Part shown: positions 1 to 8,354 of the stretch, in pieces
Layout: each line of letters starts with the position of its first letter
Position numbering within the stretch: position 1 is the stretch's first letter
IMG/VR virus record: IMGVR_UViG_3300042564_001213
Span: 1 to 21,991 of that record
Length of the DNA stretch: 21,991 nt
From: a virus
Direction: 5' to 3' (one strand)
Notes under the pieces: model-generated
Seen by the model: the letters and a program-made list of their open reading frames with translations, nothing else
The model's database searches: none
What the model was told of the DNA's origin: nothing
Translations under genes and position numbers: made by a program

Positions 1-34
1 ATTATAATCAAACTCAACTAATATATTTTCCGAT

Positions 35-361
35 TTATCTACCATAATAAAAGAAGTAATTTTCTAGGTCATTGTTGTAATCCTGTAATGATGCTATTAA
101 AGGATAAGGGATTGTCAAGATAGCCCCATCAGGGATATTCCACTCTTGACCAGCGTATAATGGATTTGCTTGTAATATTAACCAACCAAAATAAGGACTA
201 CCATAAAATTGTTGTGAAACTTTATCTAATCTAGATTGAGCGACTTTGAAAATATATCTTTTATCGGTGGATTTACTTGGCAGACCAATATATGGTACAA
301 CAGTTTGTTGTCCATTAACAATAAAATTATTGTATCTATTATAATAATCTCTAGTGCCCAT
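35..361 (-). CDS. gp53-like baseplate wedge protein with LysM-like fold
   Basis: A 108-residue protein resembling the T4 gp53 family of baseplate wedge subunits. The central part (about residues 38-85) shows the LysM-like pattern of these proteins: a segment reading RLDKVSQQFYGSPYFGWLIL, then an N-P pair and a hydrophobic I-L-T-I-P-Y strand. In phages and related contractile injection systems such proteins join the baseplate wedge to the hub and help trigger sheath contraction. The start codon lies only two bases after the stop of the large baseplate gene, with no promoter-like motif of its own, so it is probably translated from the same message. It is shorter than T4 gp53 (about 196 residues), with only the LysM-like core clear. 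The family assignment rests on remembered motif patterns. Confidence 0.72.
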   Translation of the reverse strand: MGTRDYYNRYNNFIVNGQQTVVPYIGLPSKSTDKRYIFKVAQSRLDKVSQQFYGSPYFGWLILQANPLYAGQEWNIPDGAILTIPYPLIASLQDYNNDLENYFFYYGR

Positions 362-363
362 AA

Positions 364-3300
364 TTAATCAAATTTTATTTTACCATCAAATGTTAATTTA
401 TCATTATTAACGTTAACAGTTTTATATAAATTAGCAATATCTGTTTTTTGTTGTGTTTCAGTTGCAGGGTCAGGAACCGTAGTATATGTAAACTTTCTTA
501 ACTTACCTTTAGGATAAGCCGGTTGATTCACAAATTTTGAATAAGATTCTTTATCCCTAATTGTTTTAATAAATTTTTGTTCAGCAATTAACTCTTTTTT
601 TGTTAAATCCGCAAAATCATCACAAATATTATTAAATTTTCTAACTAACTTATTATCATTTTTTAGTTCACCACTAATAATTGCGTTCTTAAATTGTGTT
701 AGTTTATTATTATCATTAAAAATTTGAGCCATCACCATGAATTGTCTTTTATCTTGAACAGATGCTGTTGCAAAGTCTTTTGATATTGGTTCAAATTCTC
801 CCGGACCTTCATAAGGTACAGTAACTGTTGTAATTATTTTTTCAGCGTCCATCAGTACATTAAATTGGTCTAATCTAATACCAACTAAACGGTAATCATC
901 ACACAATTCTTGATAAGTATCCAAAGGTGGTCCAGGACTTGCAGTATTAACTTCTGTTGTTCCGGATATTGTATAAACTCTAGGAACTCCAGTATCTAAA
1001 ATCTTACCATCAGTTTTGGTTGTAACTAAATTTATTTTTCTAATAATTTGAACCATACTTTGCTCTAAAGTCACAATTTCTTGAATTTTAGTAAATAAAC
1101 CACTACTGTAATCACTTTTTAATGTGTTAATATATTGATTCATATTTGTTTTAACTCTTTGAATTGTTGCGTCAGTAAATTTAAACCCTATTAACCTTGA
1201 TATTATATAATTTTGATTAGTTGGATTATCAGCGTTAATGTCTGATATAAATGTACTAAATAATGAATCTACTTTAGTTTCAACACCTTCCGGTTTTCCA
1301 TAAATTGGTGCCAATATACTACTAGAATTTAAACTTATTTCTCCCGAAGTATATAATCTATCTTGAGTTATTAATTGCCACACACCATAATTGTACGATT
1401 TAACAATACTATCACTTTGATTTAAAACATTTGTATAATATTCTTTAGTCGCATCTAATATTTTATCCATAATGGTCATATAGGTAATTTCACCTGTTTG
1501 ACCACTAGTAACCGGAATATTAGTTAATATATCACCAATAGTATTTCCACCATCATTAACAATATCAGTTTGGACATTATCAACTGTGACAGGAGGTTGA
1601 GCATTTAAAATTGATTGTATTAATGTTGCATCTAACGCTGATGTATCTTCAGTCCATGTTGCTCTTTCATCATAAATTTCAGTATTAGCATAAAAGTTAA
1701 ACGATAATGCGTTTTGTAATTGTTCAACAGGCCTAGCTAATCCCATACCACCAATCATGTCAAAACTTAAATTAACATTTGCAATCATTGGTTGGACACC
1801 AATACCTTCCGGATTCATATCTAAAACTAATGGGTCATATGTAAATGAAATTGTTTTTGGAATTATTTTACCATTATAGAAATCCCCAATTCTTAATACT
1901 AAAACCGGTGGTGCACCAAATGCAGTATTAACCGCATCATTATATTTTGGTTTACCATCAACACCAATGACCGGTATTGTTTCACCAGGCCTTACACATT
2001 GATTTAAGAATGTTAATCGAGCATTTAAACCTTCAGGTGTCATAGAGTGAAATGCGGGGTTAAAGAATTTAATCTTATCCGCAATTGACCCATATAATAC
2101 AGGGTTACTTTCTTTAATAACTTCAAAATAATCACATTCACTTAATAATTGTCTAATAATTCGTTTTCCAATTCCTTCTTTCAATTTTTGTTGTATTTCA
2201 ACAGTTTGAACAGGTTTAATTGTATTAATTGTTGTCGCACTAACATCAGGAGTTATAATTTCAGTTTTTGGTGGTGGTGGCACATCTATTGGTGGAGTTG
2301 GTGTAATAAGAATACTATTAATTTTAACTCTTCTACAGGCCATCGCATCTGTTGAATACACTTGAGAAAATTTAGTAACTTGACCATTTTTATCTTTAAT
2401 ATCAACAGTACAATCAACTTGTGTTCCTGTACCTGACTCACCTTGAGGTATTGAAATTTGTTCACCCTTACCACTTTGTAATGTAATTTGTAAAGTTTGA
2501 TTATCAAAGAATGGAGCCAAATTAACATCACCAATACGATACGCTTTTAAGAATTGAATAACCGAATCATTTCTTCGTTTAGAAAGATTTTCATTATACG
2601 GGACACTAGCGGTCGCCGAAGCCGAACCAACCATTTGAATACTTATAGTTCCCTTTTTCTCTTTTAGAATATTGTAAGCATCTTTTATAAAATTATTATC
2701 ATTAACTGCAATTTTTTTATAATTAGACTCAACAATATTAGTAAAAAACTCACCAACATTTCTATTAGTACTACCCGCATTAAAAATACCACTTGCGGTA
2801 TCAACATATGTTTTAATATTTCCGGGACTAGTGTAAGCAGAATATGTTACATTATATGGAACTGAAGAAACCGTTCCGTTTGATTTTGGGTTAGGAATAT
2901 CATTATCAAAATAAAACGCCAATTGAGAATAATTCTTTTTAAAATCGTCAATTGATGTATCAGGATTTGTTATTTTTGTTGTTGCATCACCAGGTGTCCC
3001 CGCACCACCTTGAGTTACAGAATTTTCTCTTGTAATACTTATACTAACATTTTTTAATTCCTCATCAGTTAATCTTGGGTTACTTAAAATCTCTTGATAT
3101 GTATATAAATCTTTTGTTGGGATTGTATTAAATTTTAACGCTAATTCATAGATATCGTATTTAACACATCCCGCAAAGAATGAATCAATAATTGAATTTA
3201 TTCTTTCTTTATTTTGACCTTTTAATTGTTTTTCAACAACAGTATTCATTACAGATGGACTATCAACAATAATCTTCCAACTTAATTGTCCCGTTCTAGT

Positions 3301-5370
3301 TGTATTCTTGTAAGTATAAATTGGTTCCGGTCTACCCAAGAAAGAGGTGTCATTCCAATTGGCACTACTACTATCAGAGAATTTTAAATCATATGGTGGA
3401 AACCACATAACTCTACCACCATTTGGTCCTTTTTCACAAACAGGTAATTCGTCATAAGTAAAACCAGGTCTACTTGATGTTCTCCAAGCTAAGTTCTCAA
3501 TTGAGAACATATATTTTTTAGCATAACCCCCCGTTCCATTAACATTATTAGCGATAATGTTTGTTGAACCCGGATTTCTTAATGGAGCGATGTTTAAGTT
3601 ATATGTATTATCTAATACAGAGTGAGTAAATCTTCTACCCGCTGTAGTTATACCATCTGTTTTTTGTAAATCATTATATGTGTAATAAGGATTGTCTTTT
3701 GTAAAAACTCTACAATATTCAATTCCTGCCGCACCTCCTGTTGTATTATCAGTATATGATAACACTTGAGAACCTTTAGTAATTTCTTTATACCCATCAT
3801 TGAATACCTTACTAATTTGATTCATTGCATTACCAACGTGTTTTAATCGAGCAATACCTGTAACATTATCCGCAGAATCAATTAATCTTTGAGTTTGGTC
3901 TAATATGGAAGTTTCTTTAAACTCAATATTTGTTGATTCATCTCTTGTAATGTTTCCACTAACCAATTGATAATCCTCATCCATTGTTCCTGAACCACCT
4001 CCCGGTATTGCACGGAATCCGGCATTGGCTTTATATTTCGGAGATACCCAAACGAATCCTCCGTCAATACTATCAGTGTCAGCAAAGGACCTTCCTCCTA
4101 AACCAAAATTACTAAGAACCGATTCATTACCTTCATATAAAATACCCATCTCTGATGGACCGTATACAGGTGAAGGGTCTTGTTGACCAAAGGCGTTAAC
4201 AGGTATTTGATTTGGGGGTGATGTGATGTAAGAAGGTTCAGATGTTCTATTACCAACATAATAACCACCAACTAATGTACCATTACCCGGATTAATATTT
4301 GGAACTAATAAATTAACAAGACCTTGAGCAACCCCAAATAATAAACCATAATCTTTATCGTATGATGGTTGATATCTGTTGTAATTTATATTTGCAAATA
4401 AAACAGACCTTTGTCCATTACCCGTGTTTGCCAAGAATATTTGAGAACCACTTCTATTAAGATTTAAAATTGGACCTAAAAAACCACCTGTTAATTGATT
4501 AACGGTATTTAATGCGTTTGATGTCTGTTGTGTTTGACTATTCTCGTTATTATCATTGAAGTAATCTCCCGGTATTAACGAAACAGGCCAATAAGCCCCT
4601 GCTAATCTTGTTAAGAAGTCAGCAGCAGCAACAACAGGGTTTTCAGGTACAGTAATCTTCCAATTCTTATAAACTAAAGGTTGTTGTCCTGACAACATCA
4701 TACTAATCTCAAACGGGTCTTGTAGAGATTGTAAGTTGATTTGACCTAATGTGTTTTGGAATAATTCAGCATCAATTCTTTTTTTCAATAAAGAATTTAA
4801 TTCAATCGCCCCAAATCTTGCGATAAATGAATCTTGAGACAATAAACCATTACTACCAATTGGATTTGGTGATAATAAAATATTATATGGAGAATATGAT
4901 GAAGGAGCAAAACTTGGTGGCTCCCAATAAGGTTGATAAATCTTATTATTATTCTCAACATCAGTAATAATAACTAAATCATTATAACCACCATTAGGAC
5001 CATACGCATTTTGAATATAAGCGGCATCAATAAAAAATTCATTAAGTAAATCTAACGCAGTATCATTAGGGTTATATTCTCCTTGATTTGAATTAACAGG
5101 TAAAGGAGGTCCATTAAAATTAATGTCTAAATTATAACCCCCATTTGGTCCATATTCATTTAATGGATATAATAATTGAGCATACGGGTCATTTGTTATT
5201 AACTCACCCGGTGAATCAATAACATTACTAACACCTAAAATAGTTTCGTAATTAACTTGATTTGCTGGTGGAGTATAAACACCTTGAACACTGTAGGGTG
5301 CCAAGTTTTTTGCCATTAGAGAATTTCTAAAGGATGACGTGGACGCAAATGATAATGAACTATCTGACAT
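364..5370 (-). CDS. Very large baseplate/tail protein with embedded OmpA-like domain
   Basis: A 1668-residue protein between the tape measure and the gp53-like wedge gene, the slot of baseplate hub or spike components. Residues about 1-330 are Asn/Pro/Gly-rich and hold two copies of a YGPNGGYN motif. Residues about 650-705 contain WFPPYDL and then GRPEPIYTYKNTTRTG followed by a beta-strand, like the conserved core of Afp7/Pvc7-type baseplate proteins. Residues about 855-1020 look like an OmpA C-terminal peptidoglycan-binding domain: a beta-strand, GSASATAS, YNENLSKRRNDSV and a late ACRRVKI. Residues about 1170-1240 contain a second conserved segment (FTYDPLVLDMNPEGIGVQP, then LQNALSFNFYANTE). 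The C-terminus is polar and probably helical. I infer that it is structural and may contact cell-wall peptidoglycan. It could instead be several fused baseplate functions; the exact T4 equivalent is not clear. Confidence 0.62.
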   Translation of the reverse strand: MSDSSLSFASTSSFRNSLMAKNLAPYSVQGVYTPPANQVNYETILGVSNVIDSPGELITNDPYAQLLYPLNEYGPNGGYNLDINFNGPPLPVNSNQGEYNPNDTALDLLNEFFIDAAYIQNAYGPNGGYNDLVIITDVENNNKIYQPYWEPPSFAPSSYSPYNILLSPNPIGSNGLLSQDSFIARFGAIELNSLLKKRIDAELFQNTLGQINLQSLQDPFEISMMLSGQQPLVYKNWKITVPENPVVAAADFLTRLAGAYWPVSLIPGDYFNDNNENSQTQQTSNALNTVNQLTGGFLGPILNLNRSGSQIFLANTGNGQRSVLFANINYNRYQPSYDKDYGLLFGVAQGLVNLLVPNINPGNGTLVGGYYVGNRTSEPSYITSPPNQIPVNAFGQQDPSPVYGPSEMGILYEGNESVLSNFGLGGRSFADTDSIDGGFVWVSPKYKANAGFRAIPGGGSGTMDEDYQLVSGNITRDESTNIEFKETSILDQTQRLIDSADNVTGIARLKHVGNAMNQISKVFNDGYKEITKGSQVLSYTDNTTGGAAGIEYCRVFTKDNPYYTYNDLQKTDGITTAGRRFTHSVLDNTYNLNIAPLRNPGSTNIIANNVNGTGGYAKKYMFSIENLAWRTSSRPGFTYDELPVCEKGPNGGRVMWFPPYDLKFSDSSSANWNDTSFLGRPEPIYTYKNTTRTGQLSWKIIVDSPSVMNTVVEKQLKGQNKERINSIIDSFFAGCVKYDIYELALKFNTIPTKDLYTYQEILSNPRLTDEELKNVSISITRENSVTQGGAGTPGDATTKITNPDTSIDDFKKNYSQLAFYFDNDIPNPKSNGTVSSVPYNVTYSAYTSPGNIKTYVDTASGIFNAGSTNRNVGEFFTNIVESNYKKIAVNDNNFIKDAYNILKEKKGTISIQMVGSASATASVPYNENLSKRRNDSVIQFLKAYRIGDVNLAPFFDNQTLQITLQSGKGEQISIPQGESGTGTQVDCTVDIKDKNGQVTKFSQVYSTDAMACRRVKINSILITPTPPIDVPPPPKTEIITPDVSATTINTIKPVQTVEIQQKLKEGIGKRIIRQLLSECDYFEVIKESNPVLYGSIADKIKFFNPAFHSMTPEGLNARLTFLNQCVRPGETIPVIGVDGKPKYNDAVNTAFGAPPVLVLRIGDFYNGKIIPKTISFTYDPLVLDMNPEGIGVQPMIANVNLSFDMIGGMGLARPVEQLQNALSFNFYANTEIYDERATWTEDTSALDATLIQSILNAQPPVTVDNVQTDIVNDGGNTIGDILTNIPVTSGQTGEITYMTIMDKILDATKEYYTNVLNQSDSIVKSYNYGVWQLITQDRLYTSGEISLNSSSILAPIYGKPEGVETKVDSLFSTFISDINADNPTNQNYIISRLIGFKFTDATIQRVKTNMNQYINTLKSDYSSGLFTKIQEIVTLEQSMVQIIRKINLVTTKTDGKILDTGVPRVYTISGTTEVNTASPGPPLDTYQELCDDYRLVGIRLDQFNVLMDAEKIITTVTVPYEGPGEFEPISKDFATASVQDKRQFMVMAQIFNDNNKLTQFKNAIISGELKNDNKLVRKFNNICDDFADLTKKELIAEQKFIKTIRDKESYSKFVNQPAYPKGKLRKFTYTTVPDPATETQQKTDIANLYKTVNVNNDKLTFDGKIKFD

Positions 5371-5385
5371 ATATTATTATTTATC

Positions 5386-5393
5386 TATAAATA
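5386..5393 (-). promoter_or_regulatory. TATTTATA motif before the large baseplate gene
   Basis: An exact TATTTATA on the coding strand, 15 bases before the ATG of the 1668-residue baseplate protein. It belongs to a set of such sites before genes in this window. I take it as a candidate phage promoter element or leader signal; the function is inferred from recurrence. Confidence 0.45.
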
Positions 5394-5416
5394 GATTGTA
5401 CTTTATTTTATCCACC

Positions 5417-7297
5417 TTACTTATTAGATAAGTTAGGATTCATTAGTTGTGTTTTATTTGACGTTGGGGCCAATAATCCATTACTATACATCGCCTCTTT
5501 TAATGCACTAACCATACCTTGTTGAACATCAGTATTCTTAAATGCTTGAACCACTTGATTAGTATCAATATTACCATTTGTTTTTAAATCAATATTATGA
5601 TTTAATGTTATTTCAATTGGTTTATTTGGTGCCGTATTATTTGATTGAGTATTAGTTGATGTTGCGGACGCATTTCTAACACTACCAATATTTCTTTTAA
5701 CATTTGCCGGATTAGCGTCTGACGATTGTTTTTTAATATTTGCAGTTCCTCTCATATCACCTGTAGTAATTTGTTGAAGTTGTCTCACAAGAGGAAAATC
5801 TTTATTTAATTTTTCGGCTTCTACACCAGCATTTTGTCTACTAGTCTCAATAGTGTTTTTAATAAATGAATTTAAATCTGTTAAATTTGTACCTAATTCT
5901 TTTGATGCTTGAGCTTTAGTTATTTCACCTTCAGATAACCTTTTTATTATATCTAAATTTTTATCAACACCGCTGTCGATTGAACTTCTAAGATTTTTTG
6001 ACTCCATTTGTTTTGGTGCCATCACTTTAGCAACACTTGATGTGGATGCTCTACCGAATTTTTGAAGACCAGTCATCGTTTTACCCCCCGCTAAACCTAA
6101 CCCTGTTCTATCCGCCATTGATGCAATATCCGCCGCCATAGCTTGTGTAGTACTTAATTGGTCTTTAGCCAATTCCTCCATAGTTTTTGGAGCGGTATTG
6201 GCCATTTTTTCAAGATTCGCAACGTCTTTTTCATTTAATTGGTCAAGTGCTTTGGTAATTGTTTGTCCTGTTTCTTGGTCTGTTACTTGAACTTCATATT
6301 TACCACCCGCACCCATTTCAGCCATATTGGCTATCATTTTTTGCTTATCTTCGTCTAATCCCGGTAAATCAGGAAAACGGATTTTACTCATTTTGTCTTC
6401 CAACTCAGCACTACCTAACGCCATTTTAGTCAATTGTTCGTAAGGAATACCCATCGCTTTTGAGATTTCTCTCATTTGACGTTTTGCTCCCGGCATGATT
6501 TCAAAATTACCATCCTTACCAAGTTGAACAAATTGCTTACTCATTTCCGCCATTTGATTTTGTAACTCGGCAGGGTCATTTTGTGCTAAGTCCATAAGTT
6601 TTAATGGGTCAAGTAAACTACTTTGAGACACACCTAATCTTTGCATGGCAGCAGCCATTTCAATCGCACCTTCAGGGTCAAACACTTTTTCAGCAAACGC
6701 TAATGTTTGTGACATATCAATTCTTAACAAACTTGCTTGTGCCGCCATTTTAGCTAAACCTGATACACCACCTTCAAAATTATATTTGTTAAGAGCGTCC
6801 ATATTTTGTAAGACTTTTGAGGATACATCAGCAGCATTTACACCTGATTGAGCGGCAATGTCAACAACGTTTTTCATTTCTTGAGCAACTTTTCCAGCCC
6901 CAATCCCAACATCTTTAAATCCTGTCACCAATTTACCAACATCTTGCCCGGTTACTTTCATTGTAGCGTAAAGGTCTTTATTTACTTCCGCAGATAATAT
7001 TACGTTTCTTTGTAAAGCACCTGAAGCATCCTGTTGTGTTTTAATAACGTCCGATATATCTCCACCTAAAGCCCTAACATTACTAACAGCATCAGCCATT
7101 GTTGCATTTAATGTTTGAGCCATTTCTTGACCAAGACCAAACTGTTTTAAAAGTAAACTAGCACCATTATCAAGTTCCTGTACAACCTTACTAACAGCCG
7201 CAACACTAAAATTACTTGCTAAAGCATCACCAAACGAGTCAATAATACCCTTACCTTTTTTTCCACTTGAGTCTAAACTACTATTAGCATCTTGCAT
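5417..7297 (-). CDS. Tape measure-like tail protein
   Basis: A 626-residue protein, about the size of T4 gp29 (590 residues). It is Ala-, Gln-, Lys- and Met-rich and predicted mostly helical, with long stretches such as VTGFKDVGIGAGKVAQEMKN and QNQMAEMSKQFVQLGKDG typical of tape measure proteins. Residues about 240-330 (FEIMPGAKRQMREISKAMGI and after) resemble a recurrent segment in such proteins of large phages. The tail after about residue 540 is Asn/Ser/Thr-rich and low in complexity. It lies directly downstream of the chaperone gene and upstream of the baseplate genes, the usual place of the gene that sets tail length. The start ATG follows the AT-rich leader with ACAA seven bases upstream and a TATTTATA motif 13 bases upstream. 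The role is inferred from composition and gene order, since tape measure proteins share little sequence. Confidence 0.65.
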   Translation of the reverse strand: MQDANSSLDSSGKKGKGIIDSFGDALASNFSVAAVSKVVQELDNGASLLLKQFGLGQEMAQTLNATMADAVSNVRALGGDISDVIKTQQDASGALQRNVILSAEVNKDLYATMKVTGQDVGKLVTGFKDVGIGAGKVAQEMKNVVDIAAQSGVNAADVSSKVLQNMDALNKYNFEGGVSGLAKMAAQASLLRIDMSQTLAFAEKVFDPEGAIEMAAAMQRLGVSQSSLLDPLKLMDLAQNDPAELQNQMAEMSKQFVQLGKDGNFEIMPGAKRQMREISKAMGIPYEQLTKMALGSAELEDKMSKIRFPDLPGLDEDKQKMIANMAEMGAGGKYEVQVTDQETGQTITKALDQLNEKDVANLEKMANTAPKTMEELAKDQLSTTQAMAADIASMADRTGLGLAGGKTMTGLQKFGRASTSSVAKVMAPKQMESKNLRSSIDSGVDKNLDIIKRLSEGEITKAQASKELGTNLTDLNSFIKNTIETSRQNAGVEAEKLNKDFPLVRQLQQITTGDMRGTANIKKQSSDANPANVKRNIGSVRNASATSTNTQSNNTAPNKPIEITLNHNIDLKTNGNIDTNQVVQAFKNTDVQQGMVSALKEAMYSNGLLAPTSNKTQLMNPNLSNK

Positions 7298-7310
7298 ATT
7301 AAATTTGTTT

Positions 7311-7318
7311 TATAAATA
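7311..7318 (-). promoter_or_regulatory. TATTTATA motif before the tape measure gene
   Basis: An exact TATTTATA on the coding strand, 13 bases before the tape measure ATG and directly next to the preceding terminator-like hairpin. This terminator-then-promoter arrangement suggests that the tape measure starts a new transcription unit. Confidence 0.45.
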
Positions 7319-7360
7319 AATACACCAAAGACATATTTTAATTTACGTCTCTGGTGTATT
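7319..7360 (-). terminator. Terminator-like hairpin after the chaperone genes
   Basis: Inverted repeat with arms 7319-7332 and 7347-7360 (AATACACC and GGTGTATT outside, one mismatch, then AGAC/GTCT) and a 14-base loop. On the minus strand it is followed by TTTATTTAT, a moderate U-rich tail. The stop codon of the chaperone's +1-frame extension (7343-7345) lies in the loop, so the hairpin sits exactly at the end of the extended reading frame. This supports the extension as the true end of the unit. Confidence 0.6.
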
Positions 7361-7498
7361 ATCTTCTATTATTCTATTTATTAAAAATTTTCTTACATAG
7401 GTTGGCATCTCATTGAAGTCTATATAAGATGTCCTAATGAACCTAGCCATCAAGTAATACTCCTCAATTAGAAGTTGTCGATAGTTAGAAGAAAGGCC
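7343..7498 (-). CDS. +1-frame extension of the tail assembly chaperone (probable frameshift product)
   Basis: Beyond the stop of the 251-residue chaperone, the +1 frame stays open for 51 codons and ends at a TAA inside the terminator hairpin. The encoded peptide reads GLSSNYRQLLIEEYYLMARF, then IRTSYIDFNEMPTYVRKFLI, then NRIIEDNTPET. A short helical segment with an aromatic-rich YYLM, an 'xxMPxYVRKFxI' motif and a charged end is the pattern of the C-terminal part of frameshifted tail chaperones (the T in G/GT systems). No stop separates it from the slip site at 7498-7514, and the position between tube and tape measure is exactly where such products are made. With a slip at UUU the fusion would be about 298 residues. 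A separate 35-residue protein starting at the ATG at 7450, preceded by GAGGAG, is the alternative. Confidence 0.62.
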   Translation of the reverse strand, partial: GLSSNYRQLLIEEYYLMARFIRTSYIDFNEMPTYVRKFLINRIIEDNTPET

Positions 7499-8240
7499 GA
7501 AAAAACTCCACCCCAAAGGTTATCTCGAAAGATACCAGTTCTCCTGACGGGGCGTTTGCTGTTCTTTTAAGGTCTAATGACGGTTCATTTTCTCTTAAAA
7601 AAGTTCTTATGTATTTAGAGTCCATAATAGGTAAAGTATCAACAAACATAGCTATTTTACCTCTATCAGAATCACCATCAATCTCAACAATTTGTTTTTG
7701 TAATTTCCAAGTAATTCTTGGTGCCTGTCTTCCTGCTGGGTATTGTTCAACCATTTTATCTAACTCAACAGTATCATAAAATGTTGTAGGTCTTAATTTA
7801 ACAGTAACCCCTGTTTTAGGTAACATTGTAGTAAATAAACCATTTTCATCAGGTTTATTTTGGGTTTTTTTGATATTTAACTCATCTAACACAACTGTAT
7901 GTACAAATGGTTTATCAGTTTGTGGGTCAATTAAATTAATTATATATTCCGCACCAAAAGAAGTATTTCTTAAAAATATTAAAATAGCTTCAACATCACC
8001 ATCTAATAATTCTTCAGGTCGTAAATCATGTTCATATAATTTATTTCTTAATAATGTTAATACAACATTTTCTTTACCCGCCAAAGCGCCAATTAAATAA
8101 TTTTCGTCAGATGCTGTTAGATAACCAACTTTAATTGACTTTTTTTTAGATTTATAAAAAATTCCACCACTTGGTAATGATACTACATCATGTGGTAATG
8201 TGAAATTTTCCGTTCCTGCGTTAATTAAACTCTCATCCAT
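7485..8240 (-). CDS. T4 gp26/gp51-like protein, probable tail assembly chaperone
   Basis: A 251-residue protein with the N-terminal signature FTLPHDVVSLPSGGIFY, like the LPSKG-type start of the T4 base-plate assembly (gp26-like) family. A helical middle follows (about residues 55-90, ending ILIFLRNTSFGAEYIINLID) and then a beta-rich part with VTVKLRPTTFYDTVELDKMV. It lies between the tail tube and the tape measure, the slot of tail assembly chaperones that coat the tape measure before tube growth. Its 3' end holds GAG-TTT-TTT-CGG and then a stop 12 bases later, while another frame continues (separate entry). In T4 the family is annotated as baseplate hub assembly; here the gene order and the frame extension argue for a chaperone role. 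A TATTTATA motif lies 43 bases before the ATG. Confidence 0.6.
   Translation of the reverse strand: MDESLINAGTENFTLPHDVVSLPSGGIFYKSKKKSIKVGYLTASDENYLIGALAGKENVVLTLLRNKLYEHDLRPEELLDGDVEAILIFLRNTSFGAEYIINLIDPQTDKPFVHTVVLDELNIKKTQNKPDENGLFTTMLPKTGVTVKLRPTTFYDTVELDKMVEQYPAGRQAPRITWKLQKQIVEIDGDSDRGKIAMFVDTLPIMDSKYIRTFLRENEPSLDLKRTANAPSGELVSFEITFGVEFFRPFF
7498..7514 (-). promoter_or_regulatory. Candidate programmed +1 frameshift site
   Basis: On the minus strand the message reads GGGGTGGAG-TTT-TTT-CGG. The peptidyl tRNA-Phe on the second UUU can re-pair with the overlapping UUC when it moves forward one base. The next zero-frame codon, CGG, should be rare in so AT-rich a genome and could stall the ribosome. 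The purine-rich GGAG ends three bases before the slip codon, the same spacing as the Shine-Dalgarno-like stimulator in the bacterial prfB +1 site. The parts are visible in the sequence; actual slippage is inferred. Confidence 0.55.
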
Positions 8241-8283
8241 ATTAATTTGTTTTTATTATAAAATATAATCTTAAATGGTTTTT

Positions 8284-8291
8284 TATAAATA
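8284..8291 (-). promoter_or_regulatory. TATTTATA motif before the chaperone gene
   Basis: An exact TATTTATA on the coding strand, 43 bases before the chaperone ATG and just beyond the terminator of the tail tube gene. The spacing to the hairpin again gives a terminator-then-promoter arrangement. Confidence 0.45.
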
Positions 8292-8301
8292 GTTAATAAA
8301 A

Positions 8302-8328
8302 AATCCACATATTTTTGATATGTGGATT
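8302..8328 (-). terminator. Rho-independent terminator of the tail tube gene
   Basis: A perfect 11-bp inverted repeat, AATCCACATAT at 8302-8312 and ATATGTGGATT at 8318-8328, with a 5-base loop. On the minus strand it is followed by a run of T (TTTTTTATT), a strong intrinsic terminator. It lies 27 bases beyond the stop of the tail tube gene, so the very abundant tube protein probably has its own short message. Confidence 0.82.
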
Positions 8329-8354
8329 CTTAAATTTAAATATAAATTATAATT

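Noticed and set aside
1-34. Possible gene start at the left edge
   Set aside because: No start codon on the minus strand in these 34 bases; the next gene, if any, begins outside the window.
2149-2534. Open frames on the plus strand (2149-2355) and in another minus frame (2286-2534) inside the large baseplate gene
   Set aside because: They lie fully inside a long, well-supported coding frame, have low-complexity composition and no recognisable protein pattern.
7343-7450. Independent 35-residue gene starting at ATG 7450 with GAGGAG upstream
   Set aside because: Kept only as an alternative: other genes here lack SD, the GAGGAG also encodes the Glu-Glu of the open +1 frame, and that frame is continuous with the slip site.
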